In this document: positions 63,661 through 64,000 of the stretch, in pieces
Numbering within the stretch: position 1 is the stretch's first letter
Layout: every line of letters starts with the position of its first letter
Made by a program: the position numbers and the translations under genes
Assembly: GCF_023091745.1 (NCBI RefSeq)
Contig: NC_068926.1
Location: forward strand, 49,376,001-49,440,000
DNA from: Budorcas taxicolor
Taxonomy: Eukaryota; Chordata; Mammalia; Artiodactyla; Bovidae
Direction of reading: 5' to 3'
DNA: 64,000 nt
Notes under the pieces: generated by a model
Seen by the model: the letters and a program-made list of their open reading frames with translations, nothing else
Databases searched by the model: none
Told to the model about the DNA's origin: nothing

Positions 63661-64000
63661 GTTGATTTGCTTCTTCCACCAAGCCACGCCCCGTTGCCAT
63701 GGGAACCGCTTCATCTTCAGGCTACTTTCAATAGGTTCCTCATCGCTAAGGCGATACCCCTTGCTTCCCCATCCCCAATGCAAGTCTCCTTGATCTCCAC
63801 CCTCCCCAAATCTCCCTGTCTAAAGGGGGATGCCTAGCTGGCTATGACTCATCCTGTAATTGAACTTAGACGCTTCTATTTTAGAAATGAGTTCCCATTA
63901 TGCCTGGGCCAAATGTCAAGTATCCAAATGGAGAGAACACTGAAAGTAACTTGGAGAAGCAGCAGGCTTCATTTGAATAATTATGTTGAAATAGCAAGCA
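63661..64000. other. Unassigned DNA
   Basis: Nothing recognised up to the window edge. Confidence 0.35.

Noticed and set aside
1..64000. A wholly new biological system or multigene cluster
   Set aside because: No adjacent set of host open frames with shared strand, spacing or domains exists; all well-supported protein-like sequence belongs to known classes of transposable element.

Overview
This is nuclear DNA of a ruminant, most likely a bovid. The diagnosis rests on many copies of repeats confined to, or typical of, ruminants: the RTE-type LINE BovB, its tRNA-headed SINE Bov-tA, the dimeric SINE Bov-A2, the cetartiodactyl tRNA-derived SINE group called CHR-2 here, and ruminant L1 3' ends. 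I cannot tell cattle, buffalo, sheep or goat apart from this window. Family names come from recognising signature stretches, not from a repeat-library search; boundaries are good to a few bases where a target-site duplication (TSD) is quoted and to roughly 10-30 bases elsewhere.

I find no host exon that I can defend. Nearly all long open frames are LINE reverse-transcriptase remnants (BovB or L1) or chance frames through SINEs. The window reads as intergenic or deep-intronic, AT-rich DNA, with about half of it in recognisable repeats and the rest unassigned single-copy-looking sequence.

Layout: 1-9 kb is the densest part. It holds L1s, a BovB with an inverted 5' part (3.1-4.3 kb), an L1 that is also inverted and carries three later insertions (4.8-6.8 kb), and an old L1 split by three SINEs (7.35-8.95 kb). 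9-20 kb is mostly unassigned, with two related DNA transposons (11.05-11.82 and 19.10-19.56 kb), a BovB at 13.8-14.8 kb and a near-perfect CTCF motif at 17,761. 20-31 kb alternates SINEs with L1 3' ends, including a pair of Bov-tA copies facing each other at 27.8-28.2 kb. 31-45 kb holds an L1 carrying a BovB (32.8-34.15 kb), a plus-strand BovB (35.45-35.9 kb), further L1 ends, MIRs and an MLT1-like LTR. 45-52 kb holds an ERV LTR, nested SINEs and an old MaLR LTR carrying the longest BovB of the window, which carries a Bov-tA. 53-64 kb holds a solo LTR at 55.17-55.66 kb, a cluster of three LTR fragments at 58.4-60.3 kb, and SINE/L1 nests at 62.4-63.65 kb; 55.7-58.4 kb is the second-largest repeat-poor block.

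The elements act on each other rather than as a pathway: BovB supplies the 3' end used by Bov-tA and Bov-A2, and young SINEs sit inside older L1s, LTRs and DNA transposons, so relative ages can be read from the nesting. I did not find a new biological system. The most useful observations are the two twin-priming inversions, the many exact TSDs, the CTCF site, and the DNA-transposon pair that keeps a transposase tail.
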